Shown: positions 26,450 through 36,254, counted from the first letter of the stretch. The stretch: 64,000 bases of DNA from Pseudomonas shahriarae (GCF_014268455.2 NZ_CP077085.1:2893001-2957000); one strand, 5' to 3'. A program made the numbers and translations. Notes: generated by a model from the sequence alone, not told the origin.

Positions 26450-28120
26450 ATGTATCGGTACGATGAGTACGACCGGGCTCTGGTCTTCGAGCGTGTGGCG
26501 CAGTTTCGTGATCAGGTCGAACGGTTTGTCGCTGGCGACTTGAGCGAAGAGGAATTCCTGCCGCTGCGCCTGCAAAACGGCCTGTACCTGCAAAAGCATG
26601 CCTATATGCTGCGGGTGGCGATTCCCTACGGCACCCTCGGTGCGCAGCAGCTGCGCACCCTGGCGAGCATTGCCCGGGATTACGACCGCGGCTACGGCCA
26701 CTTCACCACGCGCCAGAACATGCAGTTCAACTGGATCGAGTTGCAGCAGGTGCCCGACATCCTCCAGCGCCTGGCCGAAGTCGACATGCATGCGATCCAG
26801 ACCTCGGGCAACTGCGTGCGCAACATCACCACCGAAGCCTTTGCCGGGGTGGCCGCCGACGAACTGCTGGACCCGCGCCCGCTCGCAGAGATCCTGCGGC
26901 AATGGTCGACCATCAACCCCGAATTCCTGTTTTTGCCGCGCAAGTTCAAGATCGCCATCTGCTCGGCGCGCCAGGACCGGGCGGCGATCATGATGCATGA
27001 CATCGGCCTTTATCTATATCAGGACGCCGACGGCCAGATGCTGTTGCGCGTGCTGGTGGGCGGTGGCCTCGGGCGCACGCCGATCCTCGGCTTGCAGATT
27101 CGCGATGGCTTGCCCTGGCAGCATCTGCTGTCGTACGTCGAAGCGGTCCTGCGCGTGTACAACCGCCATGGCCGGCGGGATAACAAATACAAGGCGCGGA
27201 TCAAGATCCTGGTCAAGGCCCTGGGTATCGAGGCGTTTTCCCGGGAAGTGGAGGAGGAGTGGCAGCACCTGCGCGATGGCCCGGCGCAATTGACCGAGGA
27301 TGAGTACCAGCGCGTGGCCTCGGCCTTTGTACCACCGGACTATCAGGCCCTGCCCGATACCGACCTGGACTTTGGCACGCACATGGCCGACAGCCCGGCG
27401 TTCGCGCGCTGGGTGACACGCAATGTGCAGCCCCACAAAGTACCCGGCTATAGCAGTGTGGTGCTGTCCACCAAGCCGGGGATCGCCGCGCCGCCGGGCG
27501 ACGTGAGTGCCGCGCAGATGGACGCCGTGGCGCAGTGGGCCGAACAGTTCGGCTTCGGTGAAATCCGCATCGCCCATGAACAGAACATCGTGCTGCCGGA
27601 TGTGCCCAAGGCGCAGTTGCATGCCTTGTGGACCCTGGCCTGCGAGCAGGGCCTGGGCAGCGCCAATGTCGGCTTGCTGACCGATATCATCGCCTGCCCG
27701 GGCGGCGACTTCTGTGCCCTGGCCAACGCCAAGTCGATCCCCATCGCCCAGGCGATCCAGCAGCGCTTCGACAACCTCGACTACCTGCATGACCTGGGCG
27801 ATATCAGCCTGAATATCTCCGGCTGCATCAATGCCTGTGGGCATCACCATATCGGCAATATCGGCATCCTGGGGGTCGATAAAAATGGCAGCGAGTGGTA
27901 CCAGATCACCCTGGGCGGTGCCCAGGGCAAGGCCAGCGCGCTGGGCAAGGTGATTGGCCCAGCGTTCAGTGCGGCACAAATCCCGGATGTGATCTCCCGC
28001 CTGATCGCCACCTACGTCCGCTACCGGGAGAGTGACGAGCCCTTTATCGACACCGTGCAACGCATCGGCCTGGAGCCGTTCAAGGAGCGGGTGTATGGCA
28101 GCGTGGTGCAACCGGCATGA
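26450..28120 (+). CDS. Sirohaem nitrite/sulfite reductase, CysI/PA4130-like
   Basis: This 556-residue enzyme has the duplicated ferredoxin-like and sirohaem domains of assimilatory sulfite and nitrite reductases. The [4Fe-4S]-sirohaem ligands are four cysteines in CPGGDFC and SGCINAC (about residues 422-466). YGHFTTRQNMQFNWIEL is the classic substrate-side motif. It should carry out six-electron reduction of sulfite or nitrite. The neighbouring ccoN4Q4 operon points to the PA4130-type paralogue rather than housekeeping CysI, but a single genome copy could serve both. A GAGGTAGCGAG ribosome site precedes the ATG, and the stop overlaps the next start. Confidence 0.9.
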   Translation: MYRYDEYDRALVFERVAQFRDQVERFVAGDLSEEEFLPLRLQNGLYLQKHAYMLRVAIPYGTLGAQQLRTLASIARDYDRGYGHFTTRQNMQFNWIELQQVPDILQRLAEVDMHAIQTSGNCVRNITTEAFAGVAADELLDPRPLAEILRQWSTINPEFLFLPRKFKIAICSARQDRAAIMMHDIGLYLYQDADGQMLLRVLVGGGLGRTPILGLQIRDGLPWQHLLSYVEAVLRVYNRHGRRDNKYKARIKILVKALGIEAFSREVEEEWQHLRDGPAQLTEDEYQRVASAFVPPDYQALPDTDLDFGTHMADSPAFARWVTRNVQPHKVPGYSSVVLSTKPGIAAPPGDVSAAQMDAVAQWAEQFGFGEIRIAHEQNIVLPDVPKAQLHALWTLACEQGLGSANVGLLTDIIACPGGDFCALANAKSIPIAQAIQQRFDNLDYLHDLGDISLNISGCINACGHHHIGNIGILGVDKNGSEWYQITLGGAQGKASALGKVIGPAFSAAQIPDVISRLIATYVRYRESDEPFIDTVQRIGLEPFKERVYGSVVQPA

Positions 28121-28611
28121 ACAATCTGTTGAGCCTGGAACAGGGCGTGGCGCGTATCAAGCACGATGACCCCTGGACCCTGGTGCGCGATGCACAAGTA
28201 CCGCTGCCCGAGGGGGCGCTGATTCTGCCGCTGGCCCTGTGGCTGAGCCGGCGCATTGCGCCAGACCCGCCACAGGACGCGGTGTGGCTCGGCCCGGATG
28301 ATGAAGTGGAACACCTGCAGCCGTGGCTGGATGTGCTGCCGCTGATTGCCCTGGACTTCCCCAGCTTTCGCGATGGCCGAGCCTACAGCCAGGCCTACCT
28401 GCTGCGCACCCGCCTGGGCTGGCAGGGTGAGTTGCGGGCGGTGGGGGATGTGCTGCGCGACCAGCTCAGCCATATGCGCCAGTGTGGCTTCGATGGGTTC
28501 GCCGTGCGCGAGGACAAGTCGGCCGCTGACGCGCTCAAGGGCCTGGCGGGCATGAGTGTGAGCTATGGCCGCTCGGTGATTGAGCCGCGGCCGCTGTTTC
28601 GGCGGCGCTGA
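28117..28611 (+). CDS. DUF934 protein, sulfite/nitrite reductase partner
   Basis: This 164-residue cytoplasmic protein of the DUF934 family is routinely encoded directly behind CysI-type reductases in Proteobacteria and is thought to assist sulfite reduction. The conserved centre LIALDFPSFRDGRAYSQA and the later DQLSHMRQCGFDGF are clear. Its start overlaps the reductase stop by 4 bp (ATGA). The biochemical role is not established. Confidence 0.9.
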   Translation: MNNLLSLEQGVARIKHDDPWTLVRDAQVPLPEGALILPLALWLSRRIAPDPPQDAVWLGPDDEVEHLQPWLDVLPLIALDFPSFRDGRAYSQAYLLRTRLGWQGELRAVGDVLRDQLSHMRQCGFDGFAVREDKSAADALKGLAGMSVSYGRSVIEPRPLFRRR

Positions 28612-28752
28612 CGTTAAGCAGGAGCGCCCAGCTGCGGGGCAAATCGAAGCTGCGAAATAACCCGCACTGGGGGGCTGGAGGCAGGTTATTTCTGCAGAAT
28701 TGGCTATACCTGTAACTTCACGTTTCGGCGATAAACGCCAAGGAGTTGCGCC

Positions 28753-29424
28753 ATGAAGCTAGGGCTGATGATCAGTGCGTTGTGTATTGCCTCACTCGGG
28801 GTGGCCGGTTGCGCGAGTAAAGTCCCACAGCCGGACGAGTATTCGGGGTTTCTTTCGGACTACAGCCAGTTGAAGGAAGCCAAGTCGCCATCGGGCGTAG
28901 AGGTGATGCGCTGGGTCGATCCCAAGCTGAATCTGAAGCGCTACACCTCGGTGTATATCGAACCGACCCAGTTTTTCCCCAAGCCCCAAGCCACGGCGCA
29001 AATCCCCGAAGACACCTTGCGCAGCATCAACGAGTACTACCACCAGGCGCTAAAGCGTGAGCTGGTCAAGTCACTGCCACTGGCCAGCGCTCCGGGCCCC
29101 GGGGTGATCGTGGTACGGGCGGCGATCACGGCGGTCAGTCGCAAGACTGAAGGCCTCAAGCCCTATGAGTTCATTCCGGTGGCCTTGGTGGCAGCAGCGG
29201 TGAGTACCGGCACGGGGATTCGCGACCAGGAAACCACCTTGGGCACCGAGGCGCAGTTTCTCGATGGTGGCAGTGGGCGGGTGCTTGCCCAGGTTGTGCG
29301 CAAAGGCACTGGCAAGCCGCTGGAGAACGATAGCCAGGTCATGAAAGCGGCTGACGTGAAGGGGGTGATAGACGGCTGGGCGGCTGATTTGCACCAGTCC
29401 TACTCCAAGTTCAAGGCCAAATAG
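28753..29424 (+). CDS. DUF3313 lipoprotein
   Basis: This 223-residue lipoprotein has the lipobox LGVAGC at about residues 15-20 and belongs to the DUF3313 family. The core KLNLKRYTSVYIEPTQFF and the hydrophobic segment VALVAAAVSTGTG are typical. Residue +2 after the Cys is Ala, so outer-membrane sorting is likely. An AGGAG ribosome site precedes the ATG. The function is unknown, and it appears monocistronic. Confidence 0.88.
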   Translation: MKLGLMISALCIASLGVAGCASKVPQPDEYSGFLSDYSQLKEAKSPSGVEVMRWVDPKLNLKRYTSVYIEPTQFFPKPQATAQIPEDTLRSINEYYHQALKRELVKSLPLASAPGPGVIVVRAAITAVSRKTEGLKPYEFIPVALVAAAVSTGTGIRDQETTLGTEAQFLDGGSGRVLAQVVRKGTGKPLENDSQVMKAADVKGVIDGWAADLHQSYSKFKAK

Positions 29425-29441
29425 CGAGCGCGAACAGTGGC

Positions 29442-29518
29442 TTGTGGCGAGCGGGCTGGCCCCAGTCTCGTTTCAGGGTCGCTTCGCGCCCCAGCGGGAG
29501 CAAGCCCCCTCGCCACAA
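29442..29518. repeat. REP doublet, TTGTGGCGAG type
   Basis: Arms of 16 bp (29442-29457 and 29503-29518) are reverse complements with one mismatch, around a loop of about 45 nt. This is a second REP subtype, with core GTGGCGAGCGGGC, also found after fadBx. Confidence 0.75.
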
Positions 29519-29547
29519 CAAGGCCGCCTACGGACACCTGGGTGCGA

Positions 29548-29910
29548 TCAGCCGCCCACCAGCATGCCTTTGACTTTGTCGCGCAGTTGCTCAATGGAGA
29601 ACGGCTTGGCAATCATCTGCACACCGGCAGGCAACTCAATGTTTTCGGCATAGCCACTGGCAAGCAGGATGGGCAGGGCTGGGCGCAATGTGCAGGTTTT
29701 ATCCGCCAGTTCCTTGCCATTCATGCCCGGCAGGCCCCAGTCGGTCATCATCAGGTCGATCACATGGGCGCTGTCTTCCAAGAACGCCAGCGCCGCTTCG
29801 GCGTCTGCCGCCTCAAGCACCTTGAACTCCAGTTCTTCGAGCACATCGACGATCAACATGCGCACGATGGCGTCGTCTTCGACGACAAGGATGGTGGAGG
29901 CTGCGGACAT
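29548..29910 (-). CDS. Single-domain response regulator
   Basis: This 120-residue receiver has the acidic pair in VVEDD, the phospho-acceptor Asp57 in MMTDWGLPG, and the conserved Lys in IAKPFS. There is no output domain, so it acts through protein contacts, as CheY-like or phosphorelay receivers do. It is divergent from the large hybrid kinase and closely resembles the receivers of the nearby hybrid kinases, so a phosphorelay role in this cluster is likely. The ATG at 29910 was chosen; the longer upstream frame has no receiver homology. Confidence 0.9.
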   Translation of the reverse strand: MSAASTILVVEDDAIVRMLIVDVLEELEFKVLEAADAEAALAFLEDSAHVIDLMMTDWGLPGMNGKELADKTCTLRPALPILLASGYAENIELPAGVQMIAKPFSIEQLRDKVKGMLVGG

Positions 29911-30133
29911 AGTGAGGGTTCCCAGATAGTGGAGGTACAGGTCTTGAGCAGTTGAAAGACCATCCTCTAGTGAGTTGCGTCGATCCCGGCAAGTTCCCGA
30001 AACAGGGCGGGCATTGTGCCGATAATCAGGCTTGATGTCCTGGCTGTGTCGTTGAAATACGGCAGAAACATAGCCCTTGTGGTCGATTTTGGGGCAAACT
30101 TCCGGTTTTTCCGCACTTGGCCAAGGCACGCCC

Positions 30134-33100
30134 ATGACTCCCGCTTCGTCAGTCGATGAAAACAGCTTCCGCAAACTCCTGAGCCGCAACGTGGCTTTGC
30201 CGTTGGGTGTGGGCGTGCTCAGCGCGGTGTTTTTCGTGTGCCTGATCACCTATCTGTTGTCGGTGATCCAGTGGGTGGAACACACGGACCGGGTGATCAA
30301 TAACCTTAATGAGACCGCAAAACTGACGGTGGATCAGGAAACCGGCATGCGCGGGTTCCTGATTACCGGCGACGAGCATTTCCTCGACCCCTACGAGGTG
30401 GCCAAGCCGCGGATCATTTCCGATCTGCGCAATTTGCAGTCGTTGGTCGCGGATAACCCCCAGCAAGTGGATCGTCTCAAGCGCCTGGAGTCATTGCAGC
30501 TGGAGTGGAACAACTACGCCCAGACGATGATCGACATGCAACGGCAAAACGGCGACTACCGTGGCGCGGTGAAGGCCGGGCGGGGTAAGCGTCTGACCGA
30601 CGAGATCCGCAAGGAATACGACGCAGCGATTGCCATGGAGCAGCAGTTCCGGCTCGAGCGTAATAAGGACGTGACCCGCACCACGGTATTCAGCGTGGCG
30701 GTTTACTTGCTGTTCGTGTTGGGCTTGAGCGGCTTCCTGGCCTATGTCGGAAGGAAGAATCTATTAGCTCTTTCAGACAGTTACAGTGCCAACCTGGCCT
30801 CGCAGATGAAGATTGCCAAGCGCCTGGAACAGCAGGCCTGGCTGCGCAACGGCCAGACCGAGCTGGCCGAACAGGTGCTTGGCCAACTGACCCTGAACCT
30901 GCTGGGGCGCAATATCCTGCAGTTCTGTGCCCAATACATGGGCTCGGTGGTGGCCGCGCTGTATGTGCGCGAGGAGCACGGTGGCCTCAAGCGCGTGGCG
31001 ACGTATGGCTTCTCCCGTGAGCAGGAGCAGCAGGAGCAGGCGATCTACCGCGACGAGGGCATCGTCGGCCAGGCTGCCCAGCAGCATCGCTTGATTCGCC
31101 TGGATGATGTGCCGGTGGACTACTTCAAGGTCAGTTCCGGCCTGGGCGATGGCGCACCGCGCAGCGTGCTGGTGGTGCCGACCAGCGATGATGATCGGGT
31201 CAACGGGGTGATCGAGCTGGGCTTTCTGCGCGCACTGGACGAGCGCGATGTGGAGCTGCTGGAGCTGATCGCCGGCAATATCGGCACGTCCATCGAGGCG
31301 GCGCGCTATCGCCAGCGCCTGCAGGAAGTACTGGCCGAGACCCAGCAGCTCAATGAAGAGCTGCAAGTGCAGCAGGAAGAGCTCAAGACCGCCAACGAGG
31401 AGCTGGAAGAGCAGTCGCGCATCCTCAAGGAGTCCCAGGCCCACCTGGAAACCCAGCAGGCCGAGCTGGAACAGACCAACGAACAGTTGGCCGATCAGAC
31501 CCAGATCCTCGCCGACCAGCGCGACGCCATGGACCGCAAGAACGTCGAGCTCAATCGCGTACAGGTCGAGCTGGAGGAGCGCGCCGATGAGTTGCAGCGC
31601 TCGAGCAAGTACAAGTCCGAGTTCCTGGCCAATATGTCCCATGAGCTGCGTACGCCGCTCAACAGCTCGCTGATCCTGGCCAAGTTGCTGGCGGAGAACT
31701 CCGAGGAAAACCTCAGCGCCGAACAGGTCAAGTTTGCCGAGTCGATCTACTCGGCGGGTAACGACCTGCTCAACCTGATCAACGACATCCTGGATATCGC
31801 CAAGGTCGAGGCCGGCAAGCTCGATATGCGCCCCGAAAACACCAGCGTGGCGCGCCTGGCCGAGGGCTTGCGCGGGATGTTCGAGCCGTTGGCCAGCGAC
31901 CGCAAGCTGGGTTTCCAGGTGGAGGTCCAGGCCGGCGCGCCACTGATGCTGTTCACTGACCGCCAGCGCCTGGAGCAGATCCTCAAGAACCTGCTGTCCA
32001 ATGCGGTCAAGTTCACCGAGAAGGGCCAGGTCAGCCTGACCATTTCCCGCCAGCCGGGGGAGGGCATTGCCTTTACCGTGCGCGACTCCGGGATCGGCAT
32101 CGCCCTGGACCAGCAGGAAAGCATCTTCGAGGCGTTCCGCCAGGCTGATGGCACCACCAACCGTCGTTATGGCGGTACGGGCCTGGGGCTGTCGATTTCC
32201 CGTGACCTGGCCACCTTGCTTGGCGGCTATATCAATGTCACCAGTGAGCCGGGCCAGGGCAGTATCTTCACCCTGGTGCTGCCGGAGCAGTATGTGGAGC
32301 GCGACGAAGACGCGCCGGCTATCGAGCAGTCGCGGGCCGTGACGGTTGCCCCGGCACCCGTGGCGCCAGTGAAAATTTCGCCGCTGCCGGTGGCAGACGA
32401 AGCATTGATCCCGCGTTTTGCCGACGACCGCGAGCTGGCACCGTTCGCCACCCGTTGCATCCTGGTAGTGGAGGACGAGCCGAACTTTGCACGGATCCTC
32501 TTCGACCTGGCCCATGAACTGGGCTACCACTGCCTGGTGGCCCATGGTGCGGACGAGGGCTACAACCTCGCCGAGCAGTACCTGCCCGACGCGATCCTGC
32601 TGGACATGCGCCTGCCGGACCACTCCGGGCTCACCGTGCTGCAACGCCTCAAGGAGCACGCCGAGACCCGCCACATCCCGGTGCATGTGATTTCCGTGGA
32701 GGATCGCGTGGAGGCCGCCATGCATATGGGCGCCATCGGCTATGCCGTCAAGCCCACCACCCGCGAAGAGCTCAAGGACGTGTTTGCACGCCTGGAGGCC
32801 AAGCTGACGCAGAAGGTCAAACGCATCCTGCTGGTGGAAGACGACGACTTGCAGCGCGAGAGCATCGCCCGCCTGATCGGCGATGAAGACATTGAAATCA
32901 CCGCCGTCGGCTTCGCCCAGGAAGCATTGGACCTGCTGCGCAGCACGGTCTACGACTGCATGATCATCGACCTCAAGCTGCCGGACATGCTCGGTAACGA
33001 GTTGCTCAAGCGCATGGCCACCGAGGATATCTGTTCGTTCCCGCCGGTGATCGTCTACACCGGGCGCAACCTGACCCGGGACGAAGAGGCGGAGCTGCGC

Positions 33101-33634
33101 AAGTATTCGCGCTCGATCATCATCAAGGGCGCACGTTCACCTGAACGGTTGCTGGATGAAGTGACACTCTTTTTGCACAAAGTCGAATCCCAGCTGTCCC
33201 AGGAGCGGCAGAAGATGCTCAAGACCGCCCGCAGTCGCGACAAGGTCTTCGAGGGGCGCAAGGTGCTGCTGGTGGACGACGATGTACGCAACATCTTCGC
33301 CCTCACCAGCGCCCTGGAGCACAAGGGCGCGATTGTGGTCATTGGCCGTAACGGCCGTGAGGCCATCGAGAGACTCAATGAGGTCGAGGACATCGACCTG
33401 GTGTTGATGGACGTGATGATGCCGGAGATGGACGGCTACGAAGCCACCGCCCTGATCCGCCAGGATCCGCGCTGGCGCAAGCTGCCGATCATCGCGGTGA
33501 CGGCCAAGGCGATGAAAGACGACCAGGAACGCTGCCTCGCGGCGGGCTCCAACGATTACCTGGCCAAGCCCATTGACCTGGACCGCCTGTTCTCGCTGAT
33601 CCGGGTGTGGTTGCCCAAGATGGAACGCATTTAA
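30134..33634 (+). CDS. CHASE3-GAF hybrid histidine kinase with three receivers
   Basis: This 1166-residue inner-membrane sensor has a first helix at about residues 17-40, a periplasmic CHASE3 domain to about 176 and a second helix to about 206. Then come GAF (246-389), a long Gln/Glu-rich coiled coil (393-494), HisKA with SHELRTPLN (His near 503), HATPase (603-719) and three receivers from about 775, 896 and 1042. The last receiver opens VLLVDDDVRNIFAL. The ATG at 30134 has an AAGG site. cheR follows after 15 bp. CHASE3 kinases respond to unknown extracellular cues; three receivers suggest branched phosphotransfer to the single-domain regulators alongside. Confidence 0.92.
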   Translation: MTPASSVDENSFRKLLSRNVALPLGVGVLSAVFFVCLITYLLSVIQWVEHTDRVINNLNETAKLTVDQETGMRGFLITGDEHFLDPYEVAKPRIISDLRNLQSLVADNPQQVDRLKRLESLQLEWNNYAQTMIDMQRQNGDYRGAVKAGRGKRLTDEIRKEYDAAIAMEQQFRLERNKDVTRTTVFSVAVYLLFVLGLSGFLAYVGRKNLLALSDSYSANLASQMKIAKRLEQQAWLRNGQTELAEQVLGQLTLNLLGRNILQFCAQYMGSVVAALYVREEHGGLKRVATYGFSREQEQQEQAIYRDEGIVGQAAQQHRLIRLDDVPVDYFKVSSGLGDGAPRSVLVVPTSDDDRVNGVIELGFLRALDERDVELLELIAGNIGTSIEAARYRQRLQEVLAETQQLNEELQVQQEELKTANEELEEQSRILKESQAHLETQQAELEQTNEQLADQTQILADQRDAMDRKNVELNRVQVELEERADELQRSSKYKSEFLANMSHELRTPLNSSLILAKLLAENSEENLSAEQVKFAESIYSAGNDLLNLINDILDIAKVEAGKLDMRPENTSVARLAEGLRGMFEPLASDRKLGFQVEVQAGAPLMLFTDRQRLEQILKNLLSNAVKFTEKGQVSLTISRQPGEGIAFTVRDSGIGIALDQQESIFEAFRQADGTTNRRYGGTGLGLSISRDLATLLGGYINVTSEPGQGSIFTLVLPEQYVERDEDAPAIEQSRAVTVAPAPVAPVKISPLPVADEALIPRFADDRELAPFATRCILVVEDEPNFARILFDLAHELGYHCLVAHGADEGYNLAEQYLPDAILLDMRLPDHSGLTVLQRLKEHAETRHIPVHVISVEDRVEAAMHMGAIGYAVKPTTREELKDVFARLEAKLTQKVKRILLVEDDDLQRESIARLIGDEDIEITAVGFAQEALDLLRSTVYDCMIIDLKLPDMLGNELLKRMATEDICSFPPVIVYTGRNLTRDEEAELRKYSRSIIIKGARSPERLLDEVTLFLHKVESQLSQERQKMLKTARSRDKVFEGRKVLLVDDDVRNIFALTSALEHKGAIVVIGRNGREAIERLNEVEDIDLVLMDVMMPEMDGYEATALIRQDPRWRKLPIIAVTAKAMKDDQERCLAAGSNDYLAKPIDLDRLFSLIRVWLPKMERI

Positions 33635-33649
33635 GTGGAAATACACTAA

Positions 33650-34465
33650 GTGGATCGAAGTACTGATATTGAACTGCGCTTGCTGATCGAGGCGATTTAC
33701 CTCAAGTACAGCTATGACTTTCGCGACTACTCAGGGGCTTCGGTCAAGCGCCGTGTGGCCCATGCCTTGCGCCAGTTCGACTGCAAGACCATTTCGGCCT
33801 TGCAGGAGCGGGTGTTGCACGATCCCACGGCCTTTATGCAGTTGCTGCAGTTCCTGACCATTCCGGTCAGCGAGATGTTTCGTGATCCGTCGCACTTCCT
33901 GGCCATTCGCCAGGAAGTGGTGCCACTGCTCAAGACCTATCCGTCGATCAAGATCTGGATCGCCGGTTGCAGCACGGGGGAGGAGGTGTACTCCATGGCC
34001 ATCCTGCTGCGTGAGGAGGGGCTGCTTGAACGCACGATCATCTATGCCACTGATATCAACCCCAGCTCCCTGGAAAAGGCCAAGCAGGGGATCTTCTCCC
34101 TGGAGAGTGTGCGAGCCTATACCCACAACTACCAGCAGGCGGGCGGGCAGCGGTCGTTTGCCGATTACTACACGGCGGCCTACGATTACGCAATCTTCGA
34201 CAAGACTCTGCGCGAGAACGTAACGTTCGCCGACCACAGCCTGGCGACGGATAGCGTATTCTCAGAAACACAATTAATTTCATGTCGTAACGTGCTGATT
34301 TATTTCAATAAAAAGTTGCAGGATAGGGCCTTTGGATTGTTTCATGAGTCGCTGTGTCATCGTGGCTTCCTGGTGCTGGGCAGTAAGGAAACCCTGGACT
34401 TCTCCGCCTACAGCAAACAGTTCGAACCCCTGGTCAAGCAAGAACGGATCTACCGCAAATCATGA
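33650..34465 (+). CDS. CheR-type protein methyltransferase
   Basis: This 271-residue SAM-dependent glutamate O-methyltransferase has the N-terminal CheR helical domain with FRDYSGASVKRRV, the EMFRDP motif (Arg78), the SAM motif IAGCSTGEEVYS (about 103-114) and a late CRNVLIYF. The start is GTG, 15 bp behind the hybrid kinase. The gene overlaps cheB by 4 bp. No CheA or CheW gene is in the cluster, and the only chemoreceptor gene in the window lies about 18 kb downstream. The target may be the hybrid kinase or a receptor encoded elsewhere. Confidence 0.92.
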   Translation: MDRSTDIELRLLIEAIYLKYSYDFRDYSGASVKRRVAHALRQFDCKTISALQERVLHDPTAFMQLLQFLTIPVSEMFRDPSHFLAIRQEVVPLLKTYPSIKIWIAGCSTGEEVYSMAILLREEGLLERTIIYATDINPSSLEKAKQGIFSLESVRAYTHNYQQAGGQRSFADYYTAAYDYAIFDKTLRENVTFADHSLATDSVFSETQLISCRNVLIYFNKKLQDRAFGLFHESLCHRGFLVLGSKETLDFSAYSKQFEPLVKQERIYRKS

Positions 34466-35067
34466 ATGAAGCAGCTGCCAGCCCGGCCTTGGTGTCGGGT
34501 GTCCAAGCCATTGTCGTTGGCGCTTCCGCTGGCGGGGTCGAGGCGTTGCTGAGTGTTTTCGGGGCCTTGGCGCCAGGGTTCAACCTACCGATCATCGCCG
34601 TGCTGCACTTGCCGGATGAACGTCGCAGCCAGTTGGCAGAAGTCTTTGATCGGCGTCTGGCAATACCGGTAGTAGAAGCCCGGGACAAGGAAACGATCCA
34701 GCCCGGCACCCTGTATTTTGCCAGCCCCGGCTACCACCTGTCGGTGGAGCATGACCACAGCCTGTCCTTGAGCCAGGAAGAGCGCGTGCATCACTCCCGC
34801 CCGGCCATTGATTATCTGTTCGAGTCGGCCGCCGACGCCTATGGCCCGAACCTGCTGGCGATCCTGCTGACTGGCGCCAACCAGGATGGCGCGCGCGGCC
34901 TGGCCCAGGTCAAGCAGCGCGGCGGTACCACCGTCATCCAGGACCCCGCGGAGGCCCGGGTGGCCGTAATGCCCATGGCGGCCCTGGCGCTGCATACCCC
35001 TGACCATATTCTCACCTTGAGCCGCATTGGCGATTTGCTGGCTTCCCTGGAACCCTCCCCATGCTAA
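34462..35067 (+). CDS. CheB methylesterase domain protein lacking a receiver
   Basis: These 201 residues cover only the catalytic domain of CheB. The triad is visible as Ser22 in GASAGG, His49 in AVLHLPD and Asp142 in TGANQDGA. Classical CheB is held inactive by an N-terminal receiver until phosphorylated. This receiver is absent, so the activity may be constitutive or controlled by the next gene product, which begins with a receiver and overlaps cheB by 7 bp. Confidence 0.93.
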   Translation: MNEAAASPALVSGVQAIVVGASAGGVEALLSVFGALAPGFNLPIIAVLHLPDERRSQLAEVFDRRLAIPVVEARDKETIQPGTLYFASPGYHLSVEHDHSLSLSQEERVHHSRPAIDYLFESAADAYGPNLLAILLTGANQDGARGLAQVKQRGGTTVIQDPAEARVAVMPMAALALHTPDHILTLSRIGDLLASLEPSPC

Positions 35068-36254
35068 GTACTATCCAGGCCAAACTGCTGATCGTCGACG
35101 ATCTGCCGGAAAACCTGCTGGCCCTTGAAGCGCTGATCAAGCGCGAGGACCGTCATGTCTACAAGGCATTGAGTGCCGACGAAGCTTTGTCGCTGCTGTT
35201 GGAGCACGAGTTCGCCATGGCCATTCTCGACGTGCAGATGCCCGGCATGAATGGCTTCGAACTGGCCGAAATGATGCGCGGCACCGAAAAGACCAAGAAC
35301 ATTCCCATCGTGTTTGTCAGCGCCGCCGGTCGTGAGCTCAACTACGCCTTCAAAGGCTATGAGAGCGGTGCGGTGGACTTCCTGCACAAGCCGCTGGACA
35401 TCCATGCGGTCAAGAGCAAGGTCAATGTGTTCGTCGACCTGTATCGCCAGAGCAAGGCCATGAAGCTGCAGGTCGAAGCCCTGGAGCACAGTCGCCGCGA
35501 GCAGGAACTGTTGCTCAACCGCCTGCAGGCGACCCAGGCGGAACTGGAGCAGGCGGTGCGCATGCGCGATGACTTCATGTCGATCGTTGCCCACGAGGTG
35601 CGCACGCCCCTCAACGGCCTGATCCTGGAAACCCAGCTGCGCAAGATGCACCTGGCTCGGGACAACGCCGCCGCCTTTACCTTGGACAAGATGCACGCCA
35701 TGGTCGACCGCGATGAGCGGCAGATCCAGAGCCTGATCCGCTTGATCGAAGACATGCTCGACGTCTCGCGGATCCGCACCGGTAAACTGTCGATCCGCCC
35801 GGGGCATTTCGACCTGGCGCAGTTGGTGCGCAACCTGCTGGAGAACTTTGCTCCACAAGTGGCAGCGGCCGAGTCGTCGGTGCAACTGGATGCGCCGCAG
35901 CCGGTGGAGGGCAAGTGGGATGAGTTTCGTATTGAGCAGGTAGTCTCCAACTTGCTGACCAATGCCCTGCGCTACGGCGCCAAGAGCCCGGTGGCGGTGC
36001 GGGTGTACGCCGAACATGGCGAGGCCAGGGTGGAAGTGCAGGATCGCGGGATCGGTATCAGCGAAGACAATCAGAAGCGGATTTTCCAGCAGTTCGAGCG
36101 GGTGTCCGCCAACCATGCGGTGGCAGGGCTGGGCCTGGGGCTGTTTATCTCTGAGCAGATCGTTGCGGCCCACGGCGGCACGATTGAAGTCGAGAGCCGG
36201 ATAGGCGAGGGCGCATTGTTCCGTGTGTGCCTGCCTTTGGCGGGCGCGGCGTGA
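35061..36254 (+). CDS. Receiver-histidine kinase fusion
   Basis: This 397-residue soluble protein has an N-terminal receiver (LLIVDDLPENLLALE, Asp57 in ILDVQMPG, Lys in LHKPLD). A coiled coil leads into HisKA with AHEVRTPLN (His178) and a HATPase with DRGIGIS and GLGLGLFIS. It has no membrane or sensory domain, so its kinase is probably gated by phosphorylation of its own receiver. It overlaps cheB and so is part of the same operon. Confidence 0.92.
   Translation: MLSTIQAKLLIVDDLPENLLALEALIKREDRHVYKALSADEALSLLLEHEFAMAILDVQMPGMNGFELAEMMRGTEKTKNIPIVFVSAAGRELNYAFKGYESGAVDFLHKPLDIHAVKSKVNVFVDLYRQSKAMKLQVEALEHSRREQELLLNRLQATQAELEQAVRMRDDFMSIVAHEVRTPLNGLILETQLRKMHLARDNAAAFTLDKMHAMVDRDERQIQSLIRLIEDMLDVSRIRTGKLSIRPGHFDLAQLVRNLLENFAPQVAAAESSVQLDAPQPVEGKWDEFRIEQVVSNLLTNALRYGAKSPVAVRVYAEHGEARVEVQDRGIGISEDNQKRIFQQFERVSANHAVAGLGLGLFISEQIVAAHGGTIEVESRIGEGALFRVCLPLAGAA

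Noticed and set aside
30773..32725. 650-codon minus-strand frame inside the hybrid kinase
   Set aside because: It is the complement of kinase and receiver codons, Leu/Gln/His-rich, with no motif.
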